Assembly: GCA_003852805.1 (NCBI GenBank)
Contig: RDDY01000040.1
Coordinates: 1-8,595, forward strand
Source of the DNA: Chryseobacterium sp.
Lineage (GTDB): Bacteria > Bacteroidota > Bacteroidia > Flavobacteriales > Weeksellaceae
Direction of reading: 5' to 3'
DNA: 8,595 nucleotides
In this document: piece after piece, positions 1 through 6,371 of the stretch
Layout: each line of letters begins with the position of its first letter
How positions within the stretch are numbered: the stretch's first letter is position 1
Made by a program: the position numbers and the translations under genes
Notes under the pieces: generated by a model
Told to the model about the DNA's origin: nothing
Databases searched by the model: none
The model's input: only the letters and a program-made list of their open reading frames with translations

Positions 1-1
1 T

Positions 2-64
2 GCCATTAAAGAAGAAGAAATCGACAAAACGCTGGAAGCTGTTCGGAAGTTTGAATATGCTTAA
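2..64 (+). CDS. 3' end of an upstream gene (partial, unidentified)
   Basis: An open frame entering from the left edge gives 20 residues, AIKEEEIDKTLEAVRKFEYA, and stops at TAA 62-64. The acidic 'EEEID..LEA.RKF' tail resembles the C-terminal helix of PLP-dependent class III aminotransferases, but that is only a guess from a short tail and other proteins end this way. The stop lies 22 nt before the channel start on the same strand, with no hairpin between, so the two genes may be co-transcribed. Confidence 0.55.
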   Translation, partial: AIKEEEIDKTLEAVRKFEYA

Positions 65-86
65 TCCCAAAAACTGAACATCGGTT

Positions 87-830
87 TTGAACGCACACCG
101 TCAGAGACTGGATAGAATTATAAACGATAATACGACGCGCAAGGGTCGTATTTTTGATTACGGCGTACAGCTGCTGATCTTTATATCATTGACCGCCTAT
201 GCCATAGAAACGCTTCCGGACAATACGCCACGGGTCCGCGCGGTGCTCAAGACAATAGAGCTGGTGTCTGCCGTGCTGTTCACCATTGAATATGTACTGC
301 GTATTTATGTCGCCCGAAAGCCGTTCCGTTATATATTCAGTTTTTACGGCATCGTTGATTTCCTCGCGATTCTGCCGTTCCTGCTAGGCGCTACCATTGA
401 CCTGCGATCGCTGCGCGCCTTCCGAATTTTCAGGATTTTCCGAGCTTTCAAACTCATCCGCTATAACAGGGCGCTGAACCGTTTTCACATTGCGGCCAAA
501 CTGGTGAAGGAAGAGGTCATTCTTTTCCTGATCGTTACCGGAATATTCCTGTTTTTGGCCTCTGCGGGCATTTATTACTTTGAAAACGAGGCACAGCCGG
601 AAGTGTTCTCATCCATATTTTCCAGCGCATGGTGGGCGATAGTGACGTTGACAACGGTGGGTTACGGAGACGTCTATCCCGTAACCGTCGGCGGAAAGAT
701 GTTTACATTTTTCATCCTGATGTTGGGCGTGGGCATTGTGACCATTCCTGCGGGTCTGGTGGCCAGCGCGCTTACCAAGGCCAGGGAAATAGAACAGCAG
801 GCAGAGGCCGAAAAAGATGAGGATCAGTAA
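87..830 (+). CDS. Voltage-gated potassium channel, six-segment (Kv/KvAP-like ion transporter)
   Basis: A 247-residue inner-membrane protein, predicted to form a tetrameric K+ channel gated by voltage. Hydrophobic segments fit S1 (about 27-44), S2 (55-75), S3 (83-101), S5 (142-165) and S6 (204-228). S4 carries a positive residue at every third position: R107, R110, R113, R116, R119, K122, R125. The pore loop holds the K+ selectivity filter TVGYGD at 190-195. There is no cytoplasmic RCK or cyclic-nucleotide domain, only a charged tail of about 20 residues, so this is a minimal channel. The start is a TTG: an in-frame stop sits at 75-77, and the next in-frame ATG is within S6. No Shine-Dalgarno sequence is visible. 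The 3' end overlaps the end of the convergent cca gene by 7 bp. Family assignment is firm; ion selectivity rests on the filter motif, and the physiological role is unknown. Confidence 0.92.
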   Translation: MNAHRQRLDRIINDNTTRKGRIFDYGVQLLIFISLTAYAIETLPDNTPRVRAVLKTIELVSAVLFTIEYVLRIYVARKPFRYIFSFYGIVDFLAILPFLLGATIDLRSLRAFRIFRIFRAFKLIRYNRALNRFHIAAKLVKEEVILFLIVTGIFLFLASAGIYYFENEAQPEVFSSIFSSAWWAIVTLTTVGYGDVYPVTVGGKMFTFFILMLGVGIVTIPAGLVASALTKAREIEQQAEAEKDEDQ

Positions 831-2248
831 ACGGCTTTCAACCCCAACTGCTCGGCTTCGCGGAGAACGTACTCCATAGCGGCGGTTTTCTCGTTAGGGA
901 TTTCGCCGTCCAAAATAGCTTCTTTCACTTTTTCTTTCAGTATCCCGATTTCACGACTCGGACCGATGTTGAATTTCTGCATGATCTCCTCACCGGTAAC
1001 GGGCGGTTGAAAATTACGCACTTGGTCTTTTTCTTCCACCTCGCGGATTTTCTGTTCCACGTAGTCGAAGTTCTTTTTGAACTGTTGCTGCTTTCTTTTG
1101 TTCTTGGTGGTGATGTCGGCCTTGCAAAGCGTGAACAAATCGTCCAGATCTTCACCCGAATCGAACAGCAGACGCCGCAGTGCACTGTCGGAGGCATCGT
1201 CGGTTACCAACGCAATCGGCCGTGAGGACAGGCGCACCATTTTTTGTACATATTTCATCTCGGCTCCCAGCGGCAACTTCAGTCGCTGAAAAAGCGTTTT
1301 GACCATTTTGGAGCCAACAAATTCGTGACCATGAAAACTCCAACCGATTTCTTTACTGAATTTCTTGGTCGGTGCTTTGCCGATGTCATGCAGCAGTGCG
1401 GCCCACCGAAGCCAAAGGCTTTGTGTATCCTTCGAGATATTGTCCACTACTTCCAGCGTGTGCCAAAAGTTGTCTTTGTGGGTTTGGCCCTCTTTTTCTT
1501 CTATACCTTTCAGCGCCGTCAGTTCAGGAATGATGAGTTGTAGCAAGCCCGTCTCTTCCATCAGCTTCAAACCGCGCGAAGGCTGTGCGGAGAGCATGAT
1601 TTTGTTGAACTCCGTCATGATTCTTTCCATCGAAACGATTTTGATGCGTTCGGCTTCTTGACGAATGGCCTGTAGAGAATGTTCTTCTATTTCGAATTGC
1701 AGTGTAGACGCGAAACGAATAGCGCGCATCATTCGCAGCGGATCATCGGAATAAGTACGAACTGGGTCCAGCGGTGTGCGAAGAAGTTTGTTTTGCAAAT
1801 CTTGAATACCACCGAAAGGATCGATCAATTCGCCGAAGTTGTCATGATTGAGAGAAATAGCCAACGCATTTACGGTAAAGTCCCGACGCTTTTGGTCGTC
1901 TTCCAGCGTGCCTGTTTCCACCGCGGGCTTACGGCTGTTTTCACTGTAGCTCTCCCGCCGCGCGCCCACAAATTCCAGATCCAAATCTTTATAGCGAAAC
2001 ATGGCCGTGCCGTAGGTCTTAAAGTGCGCTACTTTAATTTTCGGATTCAGTGTCCGTGCCACTTCTTCGGCCAAATCGGTGCCGCTTTGCTCGGTGACGA
2101 AGTCTATATCGGTCGGCGCTTTACGCTGCATCAGCAAGTCGCGCACATAGCCGCCGACAATATAGACCGAACGGCCGCTGCGGGCCGCCACCTCGGAAAT
2201 GGTTTTGAAAAGTTTTAGATTTTTATTCTGGTTTAGGTTGACCTGCAT
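824..2248 (-). CDS. cca: CCA-adding tRNA nucleotidyltransferase with HD domain
   Basis: Predicted 474-residue cytoplasmic enzyme that adds or repairs the 3' CCA of tRNAs from CTP and ATP without a template (class II, nucleotidyltransferase beta superfamily). Visible in order: the GG motif with VRD (about 31-37), the catalytic acidic pair in TDIDF (D47, D49), RRDFTVNALA (121-130), the DDPLRMMRAIRFAS region (168-181) that forms the nucleotide-recognition neck, and an HD phosphohydrolase-like domain with H263 and HD at 287-288. The start is the ATG at 2248 (MQVNLNQNKN). The frame can be extended to a TTG at 2291-2293, but that TTG is the end of the -7 promoter box, so the longer form is unlikely. 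It lies 75 nt after sua5, another tRNA-maturation gene. The TGA stop falls inside the end of the convergent channel gene. Confidence 0.94.
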   Translation of the reverse strand: MQVNLNQNKNLKLFKTISEVAARSGRSVYIVGGYVRDLLMQRKAPTDIDFVTEQSGTDLAEEVARTLNPKIKVAHFKTYGTAMFRYKDLDLEFVGARRESYSENSRKPAVETGTLEDDQKRRDFTVNALAISLNHDNFGELIDPFGGIQDLQNKLLRTPLDPVRTYSDDPLRMMRAIRFASTLQFEIEEHSLQAIRQEAERIKIVSMERIMTEFNKIMLSAQPSRGLKLMEETGLLQLIIPELTALKGIEEKEGQTHKDNFWHTLEVVDNISKDTQSLWLRWAALLHDIGKAPTKKFSKEIGWSFHGHEFVGSKMVKTLFQRLKLPLGAEMKYVQKMVRLSSRPIALVTDDASDSALRRLLFDSGEDLDDLFTLCKADITTKNKRKQQQFKKNFDYVEQKIREVEEKDQVRNFQPPVTGEEIMQKFNIGPSREIGILKEKVKEAILDGEIPNEKTAAMEYVLREAEQLGLKAVY

Positions 2249-2290
2249 GAATGTAGATTTGAAATCGGTGATCCGTTCGAGATACCGCTG

Positions 2291-2298
2291 CAAAGATA
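2291..2298 (-). promoter_or_regulatory. Bacteroidota -7 promoter box for cca
   Basis: The minus strand reads TATCTTTG, an exact match to the Bacteroidota -7 consensus TAnnTTTG. It ends 42 nt upstream of the cca ATG, so transcription would begin about 36 nt before the start codon. I see no TTG at the expected -33 distance. The box lies between the sua5 stop and cca, giving cca its own promoter besides any read-through. Confidence 0.6.
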
Positions 2299-2323
2299 AA
2301 CATTGAGGTTAACAAGCTTTAAC

Positions 2324-2872
2324 TTACTCGCGCAGGACTTTAATGCGTCCGTCGTCCCAAACCCGAATCACCGACGAAGCCGGATATTCCGACACTTGGT
2401 CTTGTCTTTCGGGCAATACATAATCTACCGCGTCCTTTATTTCTTGCGAGATGTCTGAAAACTGCATTGGTGCTTTGTCGCCGCTCAGATTGGCCGAGGT
2501 AGAAACCAGCGGCGCGCCTAACTTTTTAATAAGATTTTTGCACAGCGGATCTTTCGTCAGGCGGATACCGATGCTTCCGTCCGGTGCCAATACTTCCGCC
2601 GGCAGGCCCCGCGGATTGTCATAAACCAAAGTAATCGGCTTTTCACTGAGGTCGATCAGTTGCCAGGCGATTTCGGGAACATTAACCAAGTCCTGAAGAC
2701 GCCGTTCGACCTCTACCAAGATAATCATCGATTTGTTGCGATCGCGCTTCTTGATTTCGAATATTTTTCTGATGGCATCTGCATTGGTGGCGTCACAACC
2801 TATTCCCCAAATAGTATCGGTGGGATAGAGGAGCGTGCCGCCTGCTTTCAGTATTTCTATGGCGTGTTCCAT
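2324..2872 (-). CDS. L-threonylcarbamoyladenylate synthase (Sua5/YciO/YrdC family)
   Basis: Predicted 182-residue cytoplasmic enzyme that makes threonylcarbamoyl-AMP from threonine, bicarbonate and ATP. This is the first step of the t6A37 modification of ANN-decoding tRNAs; the transfer step by TsaD-type proteins is encoded elsewhere. The YrdC domain fills the whole protein: the PTDTIWGIGCDA motif at about 17-28, the basic KKRDRNKS motif at 41-48 that binds ATP, the IGIRLTKDP strand at 101-109, and STSANLSG at 124-131. It ends at the domain boundary (SSVIRVWDDGRIKVLRE), so it is the short TsaC-type form without the C-terminal Sua5 domain. The ATG at 2872 lies 42 nt after an exact promoter box. 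Its neighbour cca also matures tRNA. YciO-type paralogues of unknown function are the main alternative. Confidence 0.92.
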   Translation of the reverse strand: MEHAIEILKAGGTLLYPTDTIWGIGCDATNADAIRKIFEIKKRDRNKSMIILVEVERRLQDLVNVPEIAWQLIDLSEKPITLVYDNPRGLPAEVLAPDGSIGIRLTKDPLCKNLIKKLGAPLVSTSANLSGDKAPMQFSDISQEIKDAVDYVLPERQDQVSEYPASSVIRVWDDGRIKVLRE

Positions 2873-2914
2873 TTCGAGCTTAATTTATCCGATTACAGAA
2901 ATTGTGTGTTAGAA

Positions 2915-2922
2915 CAAATTTA
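2915..2922 (-). promoter_or_regulatory. Bacteroidota -7 promoter box for the Sua5-family gene
   Basis: The minus strand reads TAAATTTG, an exact TAnnTTTG match, with 42 nt between it and the ATG at 2872. A TTTC at 2941-2944, separated by 18 nt, is a weak -33 candidate (consensus TTTG/TTG). The box lies between the terminator of the upstream unit and the gene, as expected for the start of a new transcript. Confidence 0.6.
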
Positions 2923-3000
2923 CGGTTTCTGCCGCGTTCCGAAACGATGCCGACCAAAGAGATGGATTCGGAATCGGATAGAGTCGATCGATGGTTCAAA

Positions 3001-3025
3001 TAAAAATGCCGGAAAAGTCCGGCAT
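3001..3025 (-). terminator. Intrinsic terminator of the gldB-gldC-metB-like unit
   Basis: A perfect 8-bp stem (ATGCCGGA 3006-3013, TCCGGCAT 3018-3025) encloses a 4-nt loop. On the minus strand the stem is followed directly by a T-rich tract (TTTTTATTT). It lies 42 nt past the stop of the transsulfuration gene and upstream of the Sua5-family promoter, so it separates the two minus-strand units. Confidence 0.85.
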
Positions 3026-3067
3026 AGATACGATCAAAACTTTTAATGACATTTGTCGCAAGATTGG

Positions 3068-4213
3068 TCAAGACAAGGCTTGTTCCAGATCCAGGATCAG
3101 ATCCTCGGCATCCTCAATGCCTACGCTTAAGCGTACCAAGTCGTCGGTGATGCCGATCTCGGCGCGCTTGTCCGCGGGAATGGAGGCATGCGTCATGGTA
3201 GCCGGATGGTTGGCCAAAGATTCCACTCCGCCCAAAGACTCCGCCAATGTGAATACTTTGAGCTTTTCCAAGAAACGGAATGAGTCCGTCTTTTCGCCGC
3301 TTTTGAAAGTGAAAGACAGCATTCCTCCATAGATGCCTTTCATCTGACGCGTAGCCAACTCGTGGTGCGGATGCGACTCCAATCCCGGATAAAAAACCTT
3401 GCCGATCGCCGGATGCTCTTCCAGATAAGCGGCTATTTTTTGGCCGTTCTCCGAATGCCGTTGCATGCGCAATGCGAGCGTTTTTATGCCGCGCAAAACC
3501 AAGTACGAATCATGCGGACCCAGAATGCCGCCGGAAGCAAACTGAATGAAATGCAACTGCTCGCCCAGTTCCTCGGTTTTTGCCACCAGCGCGCCGGCAA
3601 CCACATCTGAATGTCCTCCCAAATACTTGGTGGCAGAATGCATCACGATATCTGCACCAAGATCCAAAGGGCGCTGAATGTACGGCGATGCAAAGGTGTT
3701 GTCCACGGCTACCAAGATGTCTCTGTCGCTGACCATTTTTACCACAGCTTCAATATCGATAAGCTTCATCAACGGATTGGTCGGCGTTTCCAGCCAAATC
3801 AATTTTGTCCGATCGGTGATGGCCGCTTCCACCGCAGACAAATCGCTGAAGTCAATGAATGTGAACTTGAGATTGTACTTGGCAAACAAACGTGTAAACA
3901 GGCGATAGCTTCCTCCATACAAATCATCGCCGGCAATGATTTCGTCTCCGGGGCTCAACAGTTTCAGAACACAGTCGGTTGCAGCCAAACCGGAACCGAA
4001 AGCTAAGCCGCGCGCACCGTTTTCTATGGCCGCCAAACTGTCTTCCAGCGCTTGGCGCGTAGGGTTGGCACCCCGCGAATATTCATAGCCGTTGCGCAGT
4101 TTGCCCGGGCTCTCTTGGGCAAAGGTAGAGGTGAGAAAAACCGGAACGTTGACAGCGCCGGTATGCGGTTCAGGTTGCTGTCCGCCGTGGATTACCTTGG
4201 TGTTGAAATTCAT
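3068..4213 (-). CDS. Cystathionine gamma-synthase/gamma-lyase family PLP enzyme
   Basis: A 381-residue cytoplasmic PLP enzyme of the Cys/Met metabolism family, full length for the family. Visible: the N-terminal TKVIHGGQ start, YSRGANPT at 45-52 (Tyr and Arg contact the PLP phosphate of the neighbouring subunit), DLYGGSYR at 97-104 with the ring-stacking Y99, the DNTFASP loop with D171 for the pyridine nitrogen, SATK with the Schiff-base lysine K196, and the SLGGVESL motif near the C-terminus, whose Glu is typical of both cystathionine gamma-synthase and gamma-lyase. The sequence alone does not decide between synthesis (toward methionine) and lysis (toward cysteine); the neighbours give no other sulfur gene. 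The ATG at 4213 is 12 nt after the gldC stop and is preceded by a GAGG-like Shine-Dalgarno at about 6 nt, unusual for this window. It is the last gene of the gldB unit. Confidence 0.9.
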   Translation of the reverse strand: MNFNTKVIHGGQQPEPHTGAVNVPVFLTSTFAQESPGKLRNGYEYSRGANPTRQALEDSLAAIENGARGLAFGSGLAATDCVLKLLSPGDEIIAGDDLYGGSYRLFTRLFAKYNLKFTFIDFSDLSAVEAAITDRTKLIWLETPTNPLMKLIDIEAVVKMVSDRDILVAVDNTFASPYIQRPLDLGADIVMHSATKYLGGHSDVVAGALVAKTEELGEQLHFIQFASGGILGPHDSYLVLRGIKTLALRMQRHSENGQKIAAYLEEHPAIGKVFYPGLESHPHHELATRQMKGIYGGMLSFTFKSGEKTDSFRFLEKLKVFTLAESLGGVESLANHPATMTHASIPADKRAEIGITDDLVRLSVGIEDAEDLILDLEQALS

Positions 4214-4225
4214 ATCCTCGGGCTT

Positions 4226-4552
4226 TTACATTTTAATTTTACTCAGGTGCGCAAAGGTTTCGGCAAAGTCGTGGATCTCTTGTGCCACATCTTCTTCGCC
4301 GGTCGCTCTTTGGTAGGTGTGGCCCAACGAAACCAGTATTTGATGATAAAAGCGTTTCATATGCTCCACGGGCATTTCCTTGGTCCAAAGGTCTATGCGC
4401 AAAGCTTCCATGGTTTTATCGTCCCAGACGGACATCATTACGGCTTTGGTTTCTTGGTTTTCCACGCCGCCGTCCTGCGCGTTCCAAGTCATTTTTTCAG
4501 GAACGTGGTTCTCGTCTAATTCCACGTTCAGCGTAATCTGTGTATTTCTCAT
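4226..4552 (-). CDS. gldC: Gliding motility protein GldC
   Basis: A 108-residue protein without signal peptide or membrane segment, predicted cytoplasmic. I recognise it as GldC from its overall sequence (the N-terminal ITLNVELDENHVPEKMTW region, the DGG and WDDKTMEALRIDLWTK stretches) and its place right after gldB, the arrangement known in Flavobacterium johnsoniae. There GldC increases gliding efficiency but is not strictly required; its biochemical activity is unknown. Many non-gliding Bacteroidota also keep gldB and gldC, so its presence does not prove motility. The start is an ATG 12 nt past the gldB TAG with no Shine-Dalgarno in the AT-rich gap. Co-transcribed with gldB and the downstream transsulfuration gene. 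Confidence 0.92.
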   Translation of the reverse strand: MRNTQITLNVELDENHVPEKMTWNAQDGGVENQETKAVMMSVWDDKTMEALRIDLWTKEMPVEHMKRFYHQILVSLGHTYQRATGEEDVAQEIHDFAETFAHLSKIKM

Positions 4553-4564
4553 AATATTCGTTTT

Positions 4565-5533
4565 CTAAGGTCTGTAACCCGATTGTGTAAAAAGGGTCGA
4601 AGCATCGGTCTGCAAAAATTCCTTGAGGCTGACGTCCGGATGTTTTTCCAAATATTCTCGGCAAATCTGCCAGCCAATCCAAGCGCCGATACGCGGTGCC
4701 GCTTCATTATCGATGGGCGCATAGAATTTGGAAAACGGACCCGGCGCTATAAAACGCTCGTACAGGTCAGGGCTGTCGCTGTAAATCAAATTGTTTTCCA
4801 CGAAGAAATTCCAAACTTGTGCTTCGTTTTGCACCGCCCATTCCTGTTGCTTTGCCGTATAACCGAATTTCAAATGATCGGGTTCGTCGGGCAGAAAAGA
4901 ATCTTGCAGCGCCATTTTCTTGCCTTCGGTTACGATTTGGTCGATGAACTTTGCCGACCCCAACGATTGTCCGACAAACTGATCGGCCAACGCATATGAG
5001 GTTTTGGGCAAAAGGTTTTGGGGGGTCATGCTCGATCTAAAATATTGCTCGGTCCAGTCGTAATATTTGCTTTGCTCACCCAAAAACCCCGAAAGATCTA
5101 TGAACAACAAATCTTTATCGGCTGCATATAAAATAGGTTCCAACGCCATCTGCGTAGCCGAACTGAACAGGTAAACGTGCGGCGGTTGGAAATGTGTATC
5201 GAAGTTTTTGACCCTGCCGAAAAGTCCGGTAAGCCCGGCTTTCAAGTTTTGCACATCAAGCTTTTGCAGAGCTTCGCGATAGATTTTCATTTCCTCTACA
5301 TCACTGCGTTTTTTGATGTAAACGCTGTCGGGCACATCCGGGTCGAGAAACCAACGGTATTGGTTCTTGAACCGATCGAACGGAATCTTGGTGTTGTACA
5401 TCTCGGCGGAGATATCCGTCATTTGAAAATCCACCGGAACAGTCGCAAGATCGCGGCGACTGTTGCTCTTCTTCTTGCACGAAGTCACTCCCAACAACAG
5501 TACCGAAATCAAAAAGAATCGCCAAAACTTCAT
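4565..5533 (-). CDS. gldB: Gliding motility lipoprotein GldB
   Basis: A 322-residue envelope lipoprotein. The signal peptide (about 1-18, with a hydrophobic FFLISVLLLGV core) ends in the lipobox VTSC with lipidation at C19. The +2 to +4 residues are KKK with no acidic run, which argues against the K(D/E)2 surface-export signal, so it probably faces the periplasm. The C-terminal APRIGAWIGWQICREYLEK region is typical of GldB. In F. johnsoniae GldB is required for gliding and is linked to the type IX secretion/gliding machinery, though its precise job is unknown. The start is the ATG at 5533, which begins the signal peptide; the frame runs on to 5605, but that adds an N-terminus lying across the promoter and the nadE start. 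First gene of a three-gene unit and divergent from nadE. Confidence 0.94.
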   Translation of the reverse strand: MKFWRFFLISVLLLGVTSCKKKSNSRRDLATVPVDFQMTDISAEMYNTKIPFDRFKNQYRWFLDPDVPDSVYIKKRSDVEEMKIYREALQKLDVQNLKAGLTGLFGRVKNFDTHFQPPHVYLFSSATQMALEPILYAADKDLLFIDLSGFLGEQSKYYDWTEQYFRSSMTPQNLLPKTSYALADQFVGQSLGSAKFIDQIVTEGKKMALQDSFLPDEPDHLKFGYTAKQQEWAVQNEAQVWNFFVENNLIYSDSPDLYERFIAPGPFSKFYAPIDNEAAPRIGAWIGWQICREYLEKHPDVSLKEFLQTDASTLFTQSGYRP

Positions 5534-5559
5534 TACCTTTACTTGCTTTTTAGCACTGT

Positions 5560-5567
5560 CAAAATTA
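5560..5567 (-). promoter_or_regulatory. Bacteroidota promoter for gldB (-7 and -33 boxes)
   Basis: The minus strand reads TAATTTTG, an exact TAnnTTTG box with 26 nt between it and the gldB ATG. A TTTG (the minus strand of 5584-5587) lies 16 nt upstream, slightly closer than the usual 17-23 nt, and falls inside the first codons of nadE. The gldB promoter and the nadE initiation region therefore share the same DNA. On the plus strand only an imperfect box (TACCTTTA, 5534-5541) is seen for nadE. Confidence 0.6.
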
Positions 5568-5576
5568 CGATTAATA

Positions 5577-6371
5577 ATGCGAACAAAGGAGGTGATAGAA
5601 TACATCGTCGGCTGGATGAAAGACTACGCAGAAGCCGCACGGATGAAAGGTTTTGTATTGGGTATTTCGGGCGGCGTGGACTCGGCGGTGGTGTCTGCAC
5701 TTGCAGCCAAAACGGGTCTGGATACCTTGCTGTTGGAAATGCCGATTCGACAGCAAAGCGCCGAAGTAAGCCGCGCGCGCGAACACATTGCAGATTTGGA
5801 ATCTCGTTTTCCGAATGTGAGAAGTCTGAGCGTGGATTTGACGGCCACGTTCAATGCCTTTGAATCTGTGGTAGATGTTTCCATGCAAGACTTCCCCGCA
5901 CGTAATTTGGCGTTTGCCAACTCCCGCGCGCGCCTACGTATGCTGACTCTGTATTATTACGGACAATTGAACGGACTGCTGGTGGCCGGAACGGGGAATA
6001 AGATTGAGGACTTCGGCGTCGGGTTCTTTACCAAATACGGCGACGGCGGTGTGGATATAAGCCCCATCGGAGATCTGATGAAAACCGAAGTGTACAATTT
6101 GGCGCATGGGTTGGATATTGTGCAAAGCATTCAGAACGCGGTGCCCACCGACGGTTTGTGGGACAATGCGCAGACCGATGAACAGCAACTCGGTGCGAGT
6201 TATCCGGAGTTGGAATGGGCCATGCAGCATTATGATGACCACAAGGCCGATGATTTTACGGGGCGTCAAAGAGAAGTGTTCGCTATTTACGACAGGCTGC
6301 ACCGCGCAAACCTTCACAAAATAAACCCGATTCCGATTTGTGAAATCCCCGAAAAGCTGAAAAACGGATGA
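5577..6371 (+). CDS. nadE: NH3-dependent NAD+ synthetase
   Basis: A 264-residue cytoplasmic enzyme that amidates nicotinic acid adenine dinucleotide to NAD+ with ATP and ammonia, the last step of NAD synthesis. It has the N-type ATP-pyrophosphatase loop GISGGVDSAV at 29-38, NSRARLRM at about 118-125, GTGNKIEDFGVGFFTKYGDGG with the NaAD/ATP contacts, and the DEQQLG region near the C-terminus. There is no glutaminase domain, so it uses free ammonia or an outside donor. The start is the ATG at 5577; the frame is open back to 5463, but that extension runs antisense through the gldB signal peptide and has no family resemblance. No Shine-Dalgarno lies upstream of the ATG, yet a perfect 12-nt anti-Shine-Dalgarno complement sits at 5585-5596 inside the gene. 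Its TGA overlaps the ATG of the RNase gene (ATGA). Confidence 0.95.
   Translation: MRTKEVIEYIVGWMKDYAEAARMKGFVLGISGGVDSAVVSALAAKTGLDTLLLEMPIRQQSAEVSRAREHIADLESRFPNVRSLSVDLTATFNAFESVVDVSMQDFPARNLAFANSRARLRMLTLYYYGQLNGLLVAGTGNKIEDFGVGFFTKYGDGGVDISPIGDLMKTEVYNLAHGLDIVQSIQNAVPTDGLWDNAQTDEQQLGASYPELEWAMQHYDDHKADDFTGRQREVFAIYDRLHRANLHKINPIPICEIPEKLKNG

Noticed and set aside
1679..2218. A 179-codon open frame on the + strand opposite cca
   Set aside because: It lies wholly antisense to a well-supported cca, its translation resembles no family, and no promoter box precedes it.
2984..2991. TCGATCGA palindrome in the gap before the Sua5-family promoter
   Set aside because: An isolated 8-bp palindrome with no partner site; expected by chance.
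4565..5533. Taking gldB/gldC as proof that the organism glides
   Set aside because: Both genes are kept in many non-gliding Bacteroidota, and the other gld and spr genes are not in this window.
5463..5576. Upstream extension of nadE
   Set aside because: It runs antisense through the gldB signal peptide; NadE proteins of this type begin at the MRTKEV start (5577).
5534..5605. Upstream extension of gldB
   Set aside because: It would put 24 residues before a good lipoprotein signal peptide and lies across the gldB promoter box.
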